Both the position numbers and the translations under genes were made by a program. From Nitrospirales bacterium (lineage in GTDB: Bacteria > Nitrospirota > Nitrospiria > Nitrospirales > UBA8639), in NCBI GenBank assembly GCA_021604145.1, contig BQIX01000003.1, forward strand, positions 1 to 64,000: a stretch of 64,000 nt of DNA, in the 5' to 3' direction. The notes beneath the pieces were generated by a model. The model made no database searches and was not told the DNA's origin. It was given only the letters and a program-made list of their open reading frames with translations. This document shows, piece by piece, positions 54,466 to 62,721 of this stretch; within the stretch, counting starts at the first letter, position 1, and each line of letters starts with the position of its first letter.

Positions 54466-55608
54466 TTAGAACCCCGATACCACCGCCACTTCTTGGAAAT
54501 CCGTCAGGCCTCGAGCTCCTTTGGTAATAACCATGTCCCCTTCCTTGATCCCTTCAACCACCTCCACCATATTGTTACTGGAAATTCCCAAAACGACGGG
54601 CTGCTTCATGGCGACAACCGTATCGGTCGTAAACACCACGGATTCTCCTTCGATTTGTAGGACCGCTTGTCGTGGAATGATGATGGCATCGGATTTTTGT
54701 TTAAGGACTAAGTCCACAATGGCGAACATGTCCGCGCGCAGATGGCCCTTGGGATTTTCGACCATCAGCTCTATCGTGCTGGTTCTGGTTCGCGGGTTGA
54801 GTTGAGGAAAGACGGCCGACACTTGGGCAGCTATCGTGTTATCAACGGATAAAGAAGGAAATCGCACCGTCGCGGTCGTCCCAACGTGTATGTGAGGAAG
54901 GTCCTTTCCCGCGACCTTCACTTGGACTCGCATCTGTTGCGTGTCCGCTAAATCAAGGAGATGCGTGTTGGGATGCACCAATTCTCCAGGATTGATGAGC
55001 TTTAACCGGTTGGTCACAAGTCCATCGATGGGAGAAGTCACTTTGGTGTACGAAAGAAGGGTTTCAATCTGTTGGTTTTTGGCTCGTGCCTCCTCGAACA
55101 TCATCCTGGACCGATCAGCTTCAGATTGGGCAATGGCCCCTTCTTTCACGAGACGAGCATCTCGTTGATATTCTCGTTGGGTAAAGACCCGATGTGCCTG
55201 TCGTTCCGCCCGCGTGGTCAGTAATTCTCGTTCATCCAACTTGATGAGCAATTGCCCTTTCTTCACCACATCTCCAACATCAACCAAAATGTCTTCGATC
55301 CACCCTTCTATTCGAGGAAACATTTTCACGACAGACTTGGGAATAACCGTTCCGGTATAGGTGACGGTCGAAACAATTTCGCGTCGTTCCGCAGGAACGA
55401 TGGCCACCGCCACCGCCCCGGCGAGAGGACTCATAGTCATGTCAAGACGAGGAGCACTGAGGTAGGCCGCTACTGAGGTGGCAGAATAATAAATCAACAG
55501 CAGTAACAGCCCTGTCACCACGACCTTTCGACCTTTTATCCACCACTCCTTCTCCTCGAGAGACTGGACCGATTCCCGTGCATCCTGAATACGGCTTTTC
55601 AGATTCAT
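54466..55608 (-). CDS. RND periplasmic adaptor
   Basis: The start overlaps the upstream stop by four bases (ATGA). The 380-residue protein has one membrane anchor (VVVTGLLLLLIYYSATSVAAYL), a lipoyl/barrel-sandwich domain (PRIEGWIEDILVDVGDVVKKGQLLIKLDE), a hairpin (about 125-165) and a beta-barrel with VAGKDLPHIHVGTTATVRF. There is no Met- or His-rich metal-binding part, unlike the Cus and Czc adaptors in this window. It links the RND permease and the TolC-like channel. Confidence 0.9.
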   Translation of the reverse strand: MNLKSRIQDARESVQSLEEKEWWIKGRKVVVTGLLLLLIYYSATSVAAYLSAPRLDMTMSPLAGAVAVAIVPAERREIVSTVTYTGTVIPKSVVKMFPRIEGWIEDILVDVGDVVKKGQLLIKLDERELLTTRAERQAHRVFTQREYQRDARLVKEGAIAQSEADRSRMMFEEARAKNQQIETLLSYTKVTSPIDGLVTNRLKLINPGELVHPNTHLLDLADTQQMRVQVKVAGKDLPHIHVGTTATVRFPSLSVDNTIAAQVSAVFPQLNPRTRTSTIELMVENPKGHLRADMFAIVDLVLKQKSDAIIIPRQAVLQIEGESVVFTTDTVVAMKQPVVLGISSNNMVEVVEGIKEGDMVITKGARGLTDFQEVAVVSGF

Positions 55609-57050
55609 CCTTTCACCTCAATGTGCCCAATGGCCTTTTGTAACGCCATGAGCTGAATCTGATAGTCAGCGACCGCCGCCGAATAGTTCTGCTCAGCCTG
55701 GAGTTGCGCGGTCTGCGCATCCAGCAGCGTTTCAATAATGCTTTTCCCTTCTCGTACTTTCATGGCCTCGATCCGAAGCACTTCCTTGGCCTCGTCCAAA
55801 GCCGCCTGAGCCGCGGCGATCCGTTGTTGGGCCTCCAAGGTATTCAAATGAGCCGCTTGGACCTCTTGAGTGACTCGGAGAGTGAGATGAGTCACTTCAT
55901 TTCGGAGCTTGGCGAATCGAATCCGCTCCTGCGAGACCTTGGCGTCAATCGTTCCTCCCGCAAACAAGGGAACGGATAAGAATATCCCTGCAAACTGTTG
56001 AGCAAACAACGCTGAGTTATCTCCGGTAATCCCGTGGACTTGCCCGCGCACACTGACGTTGGGGAGGTGCTCAGCAAAACTGATGCGAATCATCTTCTCC
56101 TGCATCTCGACTTCTTTTTTGGCCACCTGCAGTTCCGGACGACGTTGAAGTGCTTTCTGCTGGGCTTCCTGAAGAGTGATCGGTGGTGTCGGTGCTAGCG
56201 ACGCCTTGTGGAGGTTCCCGGCTATCTTCACCTGTGAGGCTCCAGCCCCTTCGCCAAGAAGAACCTCCAACAGGCCGTACAACACTTTGTGGGCATTCAC
56301 AAATCGGATAAGCTGCTGCTCGACAGCAGCCAGGCGAGTCTTCACTTTCAGGGTATCGACCTTGGCCGATTTCCCCACCTTAAAACGCTGAGTGACGACA
56401 CGTTTGGCCTCTCTTAGCTGTTCTTTTGATTTTTGCGTGGCACGAATGAAATCCTGCGTTTTCAAAATGTTGTAATACACGCTGGCGACATTAAAAATGA
56501 GTTCGTCTTGCGATTGGGCCACTCGATTCCCGGCCAACTGTTTGCCAAGCTCTTGGAATTGGACCTGATTCGAGATGCGCCCTCCCGTGTAAATTGGAAT
56601 GGTGATCCGTCCACCAAAACTGAATAAGTTGAGATTGTGCTCACCAGCGCCATCACGAATAATTTGCCCTTGTTCCACAACGAGGGATTTCATGGCTAAA
56701 GGAAGATTGTCTGGGCCATACGTAAAATCCGACACCTCGACATCAAAGCGCCCAAAATGTTCGCCTTTGGCCGCGAGAATGCCTTGGTCCGCCATATCCA
56801 CTTCTTTGCGTATCGCACTGAGACCGGGGTTATGTTGAAGGGCTAGACTGATGAGAGCAGGTAATCCCATTTTGGGACGAACGGTCCGTGACAGGGGTTC
56901 CTTCACACGTTCCGGTTCTTGGCCGAGCACCAAGGGAGCAAAGGATGGGGAGCACAAGAGGAGGACCACACACATGCTGACCCTCGCAGTTCCGGACAAA
57001 GACCTCGTGTGTTCCTTACGCAGGAAAGACCAGAGTGGGTTACACCTCAT
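55605..57050 (-). CDS. TolC-family outer-membrane channel
   Basis: The ATG at 57050 has GAGGGA upstream. The 481-residue protein has a signal peptide (VSMCVVLLLCSPSFAPLVLG) and two TolC repeats (LISLALQHNPGLSAIRKEVDMA; ALQRRPELQVAKKEVEMQ). It overlaps the STAS gene upstream by 11 bases and the adaptor gene downstream by four. Confidence 0.9.
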   Translation of the reverse strand: MRCNPLWSFLRKEHTRSLSGTARVSMCVVLLLCSPSFAPLVLGQEPERVKEPLSRTVRPKMGLPALISLALQHNPGLSAIRKEVDMADQGILAAKGEHFGRFDVEVSDFTYGPDNLPLAMKSLVVEQGQIIRDGAGEHNLNLFSFGGRITIPIYTGGRISNQVQFQELGKQLAGNRVAQSQDELIFNVASVYYNILKTQDFIRATQKSKEQLREAKRVVTQRFKVGKSAKVDTLKVKTRLAAVEQQLIRFVNAHKVLYGLLEVLLGEGAGASQVKIAGNLHKASLAPTPPITLQEAQQKALQRRPELQVAKKEVEMQEKMIRISFAEHLPNVSVRGQVHGITGDNSALFAQQFAGIFLSVPLFAGGTIDAKVSQERIRFAKLRNEVTHLTLRVTQEVQAAHLNTLEAQQRIAAAQAALDEAKEVLRIEAMKVREGKSIIETLLDAQTAQLQAEQNYSAAVADYQIQLMALQKAIGHIEVKG

Positions 57051-57381
57051 CGCTTCCCTCTTCTACAAATGACAGGATGGGTGGAAAGTATTCGAGGGAA
57101 AACGGCTTGGGCTTTTTGCGTTTTTGTATGAGAAAAATTTCACCTCTGCTCTTCATAATGTGGTCAACTCCTGCCTTCAAAATCCTGGCGGCAAACCAAT
57201 GAATTGCTTCTAGGTCGCCAATGTCCAAATGAATGGGATACGAAGACGCTGGGAATGTCTCCAGTTGTTTGAGCAATTGCCAGGCGGCCTTCTCACGCAA
57301 CTCACCCTTGAGAATGACGCAAGGACGACCTCGTCTCGTCGTGACGTTCGTCTGAAATTGTTTGAGATGACTAACGCGCAT
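57040..57381 (-). CDS. STAS-domain protein
   Basis: The 113-residue protein has an anti-sigma-antagonist-like STAS fold: VILKGELREKAAWQLLKQLE, then IHLDIGDLEAIHWFAARILKAG. The usual phosphorylated Ser or Thr after the IDLS-type strand is replaced by D-L-E-A-I-H, so it may not be a kinase substrate. It overlaps the TolC-like gene by 11 bases. No partner anti-sigma factor is in the window. Confidence 0.75.
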   Translation of the reverse strand: MRVSHLKQFQTNVTTRRGRPCVILKGELREKAAWQLLKQLETFPASSYPIHLDIGDLEAIHWFAARILKAGVDHIMKSRGEIFLIQKRKKPKPFSLEYFPPILSFVEEGSDEV

Positions 57382-57432
57382 GGGATGGCCAGATCATTGG
57401 AGATAATGGATAAGCCCGAAGGGTGCCGGTCA

Positions 57433-57750
57433 TCATTCCTTCAAGGATTCCCTGAGGCTTTCTTTGATAAGATTGGCGTCAGGTAGTCCCACCAAAATTC
57501 CCCCAGTCTGGTAGAGCCGGCATTTCAACCCAAAATCCTCTCGGGCCCTCGCTTGGACCTCGATATCCAACCCATTCACCCGAATGGTGGGTGATCCGAG
57601 AAACCGATGGGCCAGCGCCTCTTCATGCGTTTCAACCGGGACCGAATCGATGGACAGATCAAGGCGTTCTTCCTTGAGAATCTTTTCCACTTGTTCCACT
57701 GCTTTTGGGTAAGAGGGTCACCCAGCAAAATAGAACACTTCAATTTTCAT
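57433..57750 (-). CDS. Thioredoxin-like protein with in-frame TGA at the redox position
   Basis: The ATG at 57750 has a strong GGAGG upstream. The frame reads MKIEVFYFAG, then TGA at codon 11 (57718-57720), then PSYPKAVEQVEKIL and on to residue 105 without another stop. Related small thioredoxin-fold proteins have a cysteine exactly there (YFEGCP). The rest is intact: FLGSPTIRVNGLDIE with its cis-proline, and KCRLYQTGG. Either TGA is decoded as selenocysteine or the gene carries one nonsense mutation. A GGGT-G-ACCC palindrome overlaps the TGA, and GGGT..ACCC-AAAA pairing can form a hairpin. It is the first gene after the sigma-54 promoter. Confidence 0.7.
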
Positions 57751-57813
57751 GGTGATCCTCCAGCGTCTACTTCTGACGAGGGGCAGTAAGGGGCGATTTC
57801 CTACTAGCCTTAG

Positions 57814-57829
57814 AACAATATTTGTGCCC
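57814..57829 (-). promoter_or_regulatory. Sigma-54 (-24/-12) promoter
   Basis: On the minus strand GGGCACAAATATTGTT matches the sigma-54 consensus TGGCACR-N4-TTGCW at 14 of 16 positions, with the GG and TTG blocks correctly spaced. The -12 GC reads GT, so it may be weak. The predicted start lies about 53 bases before the ATG at 57750. Confidence 0.7.
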
Positions 57830-57928
57830 CTCTCCCAAAAATAAGTGATCCTCTTGAAAAGGCTTTCCGTTCAACCTGTTACATCACACCATTTTGACGA
57901 GGTCGTACCTGGTATTCAGACGGAAGGT

Positions 57929-57963
57929 GTTTCATGAAACGGGGAAAACGTTTACCGTTTCAT
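57929..57963. promoter_or_regulatory. Palindromic upstream activating sites
   Basis: GTTTCATGAAAC at 57929-57940 is a perfect 12-base palindrome. A second GTTTCAT starts at 57957, and GAAACG/CGTTTC form another inverted pair between them. The centre is about 130 bases upstream of the predicted sigma-54 start, the normal distance for enhancer-binding activators, one of which is encoded just upstream. The 357-base gap 57751-58107 holds this site, the promoter and no other gene. Confidence 0.65.
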
Positions 57964-58107
57964 CTGCGAATGGGAAGAAAGGAAAGGGCAGAGAAATGCT
58001 TGGAAACAGGTCGAGAGGGAGCCGGAAGAAGGATCGAAAAGAGCCCTTGAGTGGGAAAGCGCTGGTGGGAATAGATGTGATCTAAAAAGAATGAAGGGAT
58101 GACGGAA

Positions 58108-59523
58108 TCACGGGGAATGGTTCTTGAGTTTTCGCCAGAGCGTGGCCCGCCCCATCCCCAGAAGATTGGCGGCGGCGGTCTTATTGCCTCGGGTTTTTTT
58201 GAGGGCCTTTCGGATTTCCTCGGCTTCTTTTTTCCCCGCATGGCTTCCGTCAGATGGAAGTTCTGATGGGAAATTGGCGAGGGTGAGATAGAGCCCTTGC
58301 GCATGCACAAAGGCATGTTCCATTGCGTTTTCAAGTTCACGTATATTACCGGGCCAGTCGTAGTCCATGAGCGCCGCGACCGCATCCGGGGTTGGGCCTA
58401 AAATCCCCTTTTCCATTTCTTTGTTAAATTTCGCCACAAAATGTTTCACGAGTAAGGGGATATCTTCTCTACGTTTTCGTAGAGGGGGAAGATAAATGGG
58501 CACTACCTTCAACCGATAATACAAATCTTCTCGCAGTAACCCCTTCTTGAGCAGATCCTTAAGATCTTGATGGGTGGCGGCCAGAACCCGCACATTGGCT
58601 TTTCGAGGCTTCACTTCTCCAACTCGCTCAAATTCTTTTTCCTGAAGAACTCTTAAGAGTTTCAATTGCAAATAATTGCTGAGATCCCCAATTTCGTCTA
58701 AGAGTATGGTCCCGCCATCCGCGGCCTCGAACCGACCGATCTTGTCGCAAATCGCACCGGTGAACGCTCCTCGGGCATGCCCGAATAATTCAGATTCCAG
58801 TAAGGTCTCCGCCAGGGCCGAACAGTTCACCTTGATCAGGGGTTTAGAGGCTCTTGGGCTGTAATAATGAAGAGCATGAGCGACGAGTTCTTTGCCCGTT
58901 CCGCTTTCCCCTTGGATTAAGACCGTCGTATCCATAGGGGCGACTTGTTGGATTTTTTGAAACAATCGCTGAATGATTGGGCTTTTCCCAATGATGTTGG
59001 CCAACCGCCATTTTCCCTTGAGTTGTTCTTTGAGCAAGCGATATTCCGAAATGTCACGAAAGACCACCACCACACCTTCTGCTAAGCCTTGCCCATCAAA
59101 CAACAAGGACGTGGTGACCGCCACGGCACGCGTGGTTCCATCTCGCCGGACAATTTCGACTTCCACGTCCTTGGCCGCTTGCCCATGCTGAGAATCGGCC
59201 ATGAAACACTGGCTTTCACAGAGCGACCCTCGAAAAATCTCCAGGCAAGGTTGCCCAAGGAGCTCGTCAGAAGAAAACCCTGTAATCTCCGAGGCCGCTT
59301 TATTGACCTGGGTGACAATAAGATCTTGGTTCACCACTAAAATTCCCTCGGTAATACTATTGAGAATACCCCAAAGGTTTTCCTGAAGCAGGAGTTCGTC
59401 CGGCCCCGACCCCATGCCGACATTGCCGTTAGGAATTCGAGGCACCGCCTTTGTATTTTGAGCAGGGAAAATCACAGGTGTGTCACGTTTTCGTTTAGAC
59501 GAAGTTTTGTTGCTCGTTAACAA
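58108..59523 (-). CDS. Sigma-54-dependent activator with PAS sensor
   Basis: The start is TTG at 59523, preceded by AAGGAAGGGAAG. The 471-residue protein has a PAS domain (about 48-160) with three cysteines, C93, C102 and C106 ([14 protein letters not shown]), an AAA+ domain with Walker A GESGTGKE (205-212), the sigma-54 contact loop GAFTGA (252-257) and DEIGD (276-280), and a Fis-type helix-turn-helix at the C terminus ([20 protein letters not shown]). The cysteines could bind a metal or sense redox state. The palindromes and sigma-54 promoter just downstream are its likely targets. Confidence 0.92.
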   Translation of the reverse strand: MLTSNKTSSKRKRDTPVIFPAQNTKAVPRIPNGNVGMGSGPDELLLQENLWGILNSITEGILVVNQDLIVTQVNKAASEITGFSSDELLGQPCLEIFRGSLCESQCFMADSQHGQAAKDVEVEIVRRDGTTRAVAVTTSLLFDGQGLAEGVVVVFRDISEYRLLKEQLKGKWRLANIIGKSPIIQRLFQKIQQVAPMDTTVLIQGESGTGKELVAHALHYYSPRASKPLIKVNCSALAETLLESELFGHARGAFTGAICDKIGRFEAADGGTILLDEIGDLSNYLQLKLLRVLQEKEFERVGEVKPRKANVRVLAATHQDLKDLLKKGLLREDLYYRLKVVPIYLPPLRKRREDIPLLVKHFVAKFNKEMEKGILGPTPDAVAALMDYDWPGNIRELENAMEHAFVHAQGLYLTLANFPSELPSDGSHAGKKEAEEIRKALKKTRGNKTAAANLLGMGRATLWRKLKNHSP

Positions 59524-59537
59524 GGCGCTTCCCTTCC

Positions 59538-60071
59538 TTAATACACGACAATTTGATCGGCTGATGTGAAGAGGTCGACCATTTGATGAAGGGGTATCGG
59601 GATCACGGCCGAATCCACTTTGGAGAGATCAATGTTATAGAGCAGCATCATGGTTTGATTGCCGTACATTTCGACACCCAGACTTTTGAGAAAGGTAAAA
59701 TAGTCTCCGTAATTATGTGGCACCTTCTCAAGGGGAACGTCCATTTGTTCGGCAAGACTCTGCCGTTCTCGCTCGGGGAGCCCGGCACGGTCTAACGCCG
59801 TACTGTCGGAACGGACCAGTCCGTTAAACCACCCAAACCCTTTGGTCACCGAAGTGACCGCACTGGAATCTACTAATATTGTGACGTGATGACCCGCTTT
59901 CGTCATAGCCCAGACGACATTCGGGACGGCGCAAATTTGCGCGTCGTCTTCAGCCAATGAAGTTTTCATATGGATGAGAATTTGGGCGGCTTCTCCATGT
60001 GAGGCTGGACCCAAGAGCGCAAGACAGAGCAACCCCACGCCTACCATCATTGGCCTGAATGTTCTTCCCAT
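59538..60071 (-). CDS. Exported DsrE-like protein
   Basis: The ATG at 60071 follows GGGAGG. The 177-residue protein has a signal peptide (MMVGVGLLCLALLGPASHGEA) and a DsrE/DsrF-like fold (ILIHMKTSLAEDDAQICAVPNVVWAMTKAGHHVTILVD; LKSLGVEMYGNQTM). DsrE proteins carry sulfur as persulfide; the lone cysteine (QICAVP) is at an unusual place. It lies 14 bases before the sigma-54 activator gene on the same strand, so it and the activator are probably cotranscribed. Confidence 0.8.
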   Translation of the reverse strand: MGRTFRPMMVGVGLLCLALLGPASHGEAAQILIHMKTSLAEDDAQICAVPNVVWAMTKAGHHVTILVDSSAVTSVTKGFGWFNGLVRSDSTALDRAGLPERERQSLAEQMDVPLEKVPHNYGDYFTFLKSLGVEMYGNQTMMLLYNIDLSKVDSAVIPIPLHQMVDLFTSADQIVVY

Positions 60072-60131
60072 ATGGCTCCCTCCCATCTCTTGGGGGTGTG
60101 GTTATTCGTTCCGTGATGACGATTTGACAGG

Positions 60132-60509
60132 TCAGTGGCTACAACACCCGGCTCCATTTAAGACCTCTTGCCCGGTAACATGTCCCTGGTAGGCTTCAAA
60201 GGCTTTTAAGGCCCACTCTTCTCCAGGACAGCCTTGCATGGTCATCGCGACATCTAAAAATTCGATGAATTCCTCTTGGGAAATGCCTTTTTCACAGGCC
60301 ATTTTCACATAGGCTTCAATACAGGGTTCGCACCGAATGGCTATAGAGATACTCATGGCCGTCAACAATTTGTACTTTGCCGGCACGGCTTTTTCTCGAT
60401 ACGCCTCTTCACGCATCCGCATGATTCCACCGGTCACCTTGGGGCTTAATCGTCTCAATTGTTCGAATGTCGACTCCGGTGTTTTCGTTTCGACTTCATT
60501 CATCATCAT
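60132..60509 (-). CDS. AhpD-like carboxymuconolactone decarboxylase family protein
   Basis: The start (ATGATGATG) has AAAGGAG upstream. The 125-residue protein has the AhpD motif AIRCEPCIEAYVKMACEKGIS, with the C-x-x-C pair and the trailing histidine replaced by tyrosine-valine. Two cysteines end the protein (GAGCCSH). AhpD-like proteins act as thiol reductants or peroxidases. Here it may manage thiols during metal stress. Confidence 0.85.
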   Translation of the reverse strand: MMMNEVETKTPESTFEQLRRLSPKVTGGIMRMREEAYREKAVPAKYKLLTAMSISIAIRCEPCIEAYVKMACEKGISQEEFIEFLDVAMTMQGCPGEEWALKAFEAYQGHVTGQEVLNGAGCCSH

Positions 60510-60601
60510 GACTCCTTTCCATTGTTTTGAGGCTGGTCAATTGGGTGCCGGCCAACTCCCAAACGTTCAGTGTGTACGTGTTCTATGCTCCTCGTATGGG
60601 A

Positions 60602-61015
60602 TTAGTTAAACAATGAAGACCAGAAATCTCCGAACCCACTGCCCTCCTTCTTTTCAATGGAAAGGGACCCATTGGGAATCACGCTCGCTTTGTACGTGTC
60701 GAACGCATTACTGGCCCCGCTGAGTGCTTGCACCAATTGCTCAGGATTGACCTGCCCTGTTTCCACCATCACGATAGCTCCACCACTTGGATAACTCACT
60801 TCCGCAGATTGCACGCCGGACACACTCATCAGGGCGGCATGGACATCTTTTTCACAGCTGGCGCAGGTCCACCCATCAATCTTCAACGTGATGGTTTCCC
60901 CTGAAGGAGGATGAGCAGGAAGTTCTTCTGAGATTGCCAGAGAACTCCAACCGAACATTCCCGGCATGACGAAAAACAGGGCGAGTAATATGAATGGAAC
61001 AAATCTTGGTCTCAT
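60602..61015 (-). CDS. merP: MerP-like periplasmic heavy-metal-associated protein
   Basis: The start follows GGAAGGAG. The 137-residue protein has a signal peptide (FVPFILLALFFVMPGMFGWSSLA) and an HMA domain with the metal site GWTCASCEKDVHAAL. The C-terminal extension of about 35 residues is not found in standard MerP. It should bind Hg(II) or Cu(I) in the periplasm and hand it to MerT, whose gene lies 14 bases upstream. Confidence 0.88.
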   Translation of the reverse strand: MRPRFVPFILLALFFVMPGMFGWSSLAISEELPAHPPSGETITLKIDGWTCASCEKDVHAALMSVSGVQSAEVSYPSGGAIVMVETGQVNPEQLVQALSGASNAFDTYKASVIPNGSLSIEKKEGSGFGDFWSSLFN

Positions 61016-61029
61016 GGTTTCTCCTTCCT

Positions 61030-61476
61030 TTATTTAAAAATTCCCAGCCAATAAGGGGACAGCACAAAAATGGCGGTCAACGCCGTAGCCACCCAAAGCA
61101 AGACGACCGATTTCGAGCCTGTCCGTGTTTCGGTACAATGGGCGTCGGAGGCACAGTCAGTTTTGGGCTTGCGATACACAAGGTAAAACCCGGCACCAAT
61201 CGCCACCACAGCGACCACAATGAAAAAGGGTCGATAAGGGACAAACGCTTTCATAAAGCCCGCGGTGCTTGCTAACATGCCTGTCGCTCCAGCTCCCACC
61301 CCCAGCGCCCCAAACAGCACAGGCCCGATACAGCAAAGAGACGCAAGAAACGCCGCGACAATTCCACCGATCGAAGCGACGGAGGCTGGCTTGGTCACAT
61401 CTTTTGCACCTTCCTCTTCTTGGAATACGGGATCCTCGGCCATGCTGACGACATCAGAATTGGTGTTTTTATTCAT
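61030..61476 (-). CDS. merT: MerT-type mercuric transport protein
   Basis: The start follows AGAGGAGA. The 148-residue protein has three membrane helices. The first carries the MerT vicinal pair (IVAAFLASLCCIGPVLFGALG) and the loop after the second has two more cysteines (TDCASDAHCTE). It imports Hg(II) delivered by MerP. A 30-residue N-terminal extension is unlike the Tn501 protein. Confidence 0.9.
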   Translation of the reverse strand: MNKNTNSDVVSMAEDPVFQEEEGAKDVTKPASVASIGGIVAAFLASLCCIGPVLFGALGVGAGATGMLASTAGFMKAFVPYRPFFIVVAVVAIGAGFYLVYRKPKTDCASDAHCTETRTGSKSVVLLWVATALTAIFVLSPYWLGIFK

Positions 61477-61511
61477 AGTCTCCTCTCATCTTCTGCCTAT
61501 CGGCTCGATCG

Positions 61512-61907
61512 TCAATTCCTCGGGGAACTCTTAGCAGACAAAAACTTCCCCCACGCTTTTTCCGTGGCCAACCATATGAACCCTCCACCCGCAATGATCG
61601 CCAGACCTAACCACATCCAGCCATTCGGCCCAAGGCCAACGATTTGGAATCCGTGCAGGACAGTTGCCACAGCCAACAGCAGAAAATACGGCCCGGTAAA
61701 ATAACAATGCGTCCGTCCACACCGTGCGGCATTCGCTACACACGCAGCTCCTTTCCATACCAAGGCTCCGGCCCACATCACGGTTCTCATCAAGGGATCG
61801 ACGAACATGCCCACGAGTAACATCATGCCGGGGATTCCCCATGCGATAACATACGAGCGGGGATCACTGACCCAGTCTTTCGATTGACACGATTCTGCGC
61901 TCATCAT
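61512..61907 (-). CDS. Small membrane protein with RCGRTHC motif
   Basis: The ATG at 61907 overlaps the previous stop (ATGA). The 131-residue protein has three or four membrane helices and a cysteine-rich loop (KGAACVANAARCGRTHCYFTGP), with another cysteine near the start (AESCQSK). The loop motif is well conserved in uncharacterised proteins next to mer-type genes, as far as I recall. A role in soft-metal transfer with the GDCCVxC protein and MerT is inferred. Confidence 0.7.
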   Translation of the reverse strand: MMSAESCQSKDWVSDPRSYVIAWGIPGMMLLVGMFVDPLMRTVMWAGALVWKGAACVANAARCGRTHCYFTGPYFLLLAVATVLHGFQIVGLGPNGWMWLGLAIIAGGGFIWLATEKAWGKFLSAKSSPRN

Positions 61908-62161
61908 TCGTGGTAAGGACCATTCATGGTCGGCTCCTCTTTCCCTTTGCCGTATTGCTGTTCCTGAATGGGCGGACATGCCACCGTGCCAAAGGAACAA
62001 AAGACACAGCAATCGCCCTCATGAGGTCGTAACATGGTCTGACAGCCCTGACATTCGTAAAATACTTGGCAGGCATCGGTTGGCATGGTCTCCGTTCGTG
62101 CTTCCGCGCAATGAGGGCACGTAATGGTGGATTGGAGTTGAAGAGGTTCCGCATCACTCAT
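61904..62161 (-). CDS. GDCCVxC-domain metal-associated protein
   Basis: The ATG at 62161 is used; an earlier in-frame ATG at 62173 would add four residues. The 85-residue soluble protein has zinc-ribbon-like knuckles (TITCPHC; YECQGCQ) and the family signature GDCCVFCSFGTVACPPIQ. The family is tied to mercury and copper loci but has no known biochemical role. It is the first gene after the mer-type promoter. Confidence 0.85.
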   Translation of the reverse strand: MSDAEPLQLQSTITCPHCAEARTETMPTDACQVFYECQGCQTMLRPHEGDCCVFCSFGTVACPPIQEQQYGKGKEEPTMNGPYHE

Positions 62162-62266
62162 CAGACAATCCACCTTCCTGCCCTGCGAGGACGAAAGCCC
62201 AGTTTTCGTAATCGTTGTCTCCCCCTCGTTTTCCGTTCATCAATCGGTTTCCTTCTTCTTACAATC

Positions 62267-62297
62267 ATGATAAAACCTGTAGTAGCTACAGATGCAA
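62267..62297 (-). promoter_or_regulatory. MerR-type operator-promoter with 19-bp spacer
   Basis: On the minus strand -35 TTGCAT (62292-62297) and -10 TATCAT (62267-62272) are 19 bases apart. The spacer contains the dyad CTGTAG-TAG-CTACAG (62277-62291, plus-strand reading). It lies between the divergent MerR-type gene and the GDCCVxC gene and points to the latter. Confidence 0.8.
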
Positions 62298-62322
62298 GAG
62301 GTTTTTTGGGGAGGGCAAAGCA

Positions 62323-62721
62323 ATGTTAATTGGGACCTTTTCAGAACGAACCGGCTGTCATATTGAAACAATCCGGTATTACGAGCGCATAAAGCTCTTA
62401 CCAAAACCGCCGCGCTCCGGAGGGGGGCACCGCCTCTATGACAGGGAGCAAGTCAAACGGTTGGTGTTTATCCGACGAAGTCGAGAACTCGGGTTTTCCC
62501 TTGATGAGATTCGGACCCTGCTACGGCTGGTGGATGGCAAACGGTATACGTGTCAGGAGGTCAAGAAAATTACTGACAATCATTTGAGCGAGGTCAAAAA
62601 GAAAATCGCCGACTTGCGACGCCTTCAAAAAACTCTAGGGAAAATTTCTTCGCAATGCGCAGGCGGGTTGTTACCGGATTGTCCTATTATTGATGCACTC
62701 TTTGAGGAGAAACTCCTATGA
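62323..62721 (+). CDS. MerR-type metal-responsive regulator
   Basis: The ATG at 62323 begins a 132-residue protein of normal MerR length; the longer upstream frame lacks support. It has the MerR helix-turn-helix ([24 protein letters not shown]) and the three ligand cysteines C77, C112 and C120. The last two are seven residues apart, one fewer than in Tn501 MerR, so the metal choice may differ. It is divergent from the operon starting at 62161 and should control the operator between them. Its stop overlaps the next gene by four bases. Confidence 0.9.
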   Translation: MLIGTFSERTGCHIETIRYYERIKLLPKPPRSGGGHRLYDREQVKRLVFIRRSRELGFSLDEIRTLLRLVDGKRYTCQEVKKITDNHLSEVKKKIADLRRLQKTLGKISSQCAGGLLPDCPIIDALFEEKLL

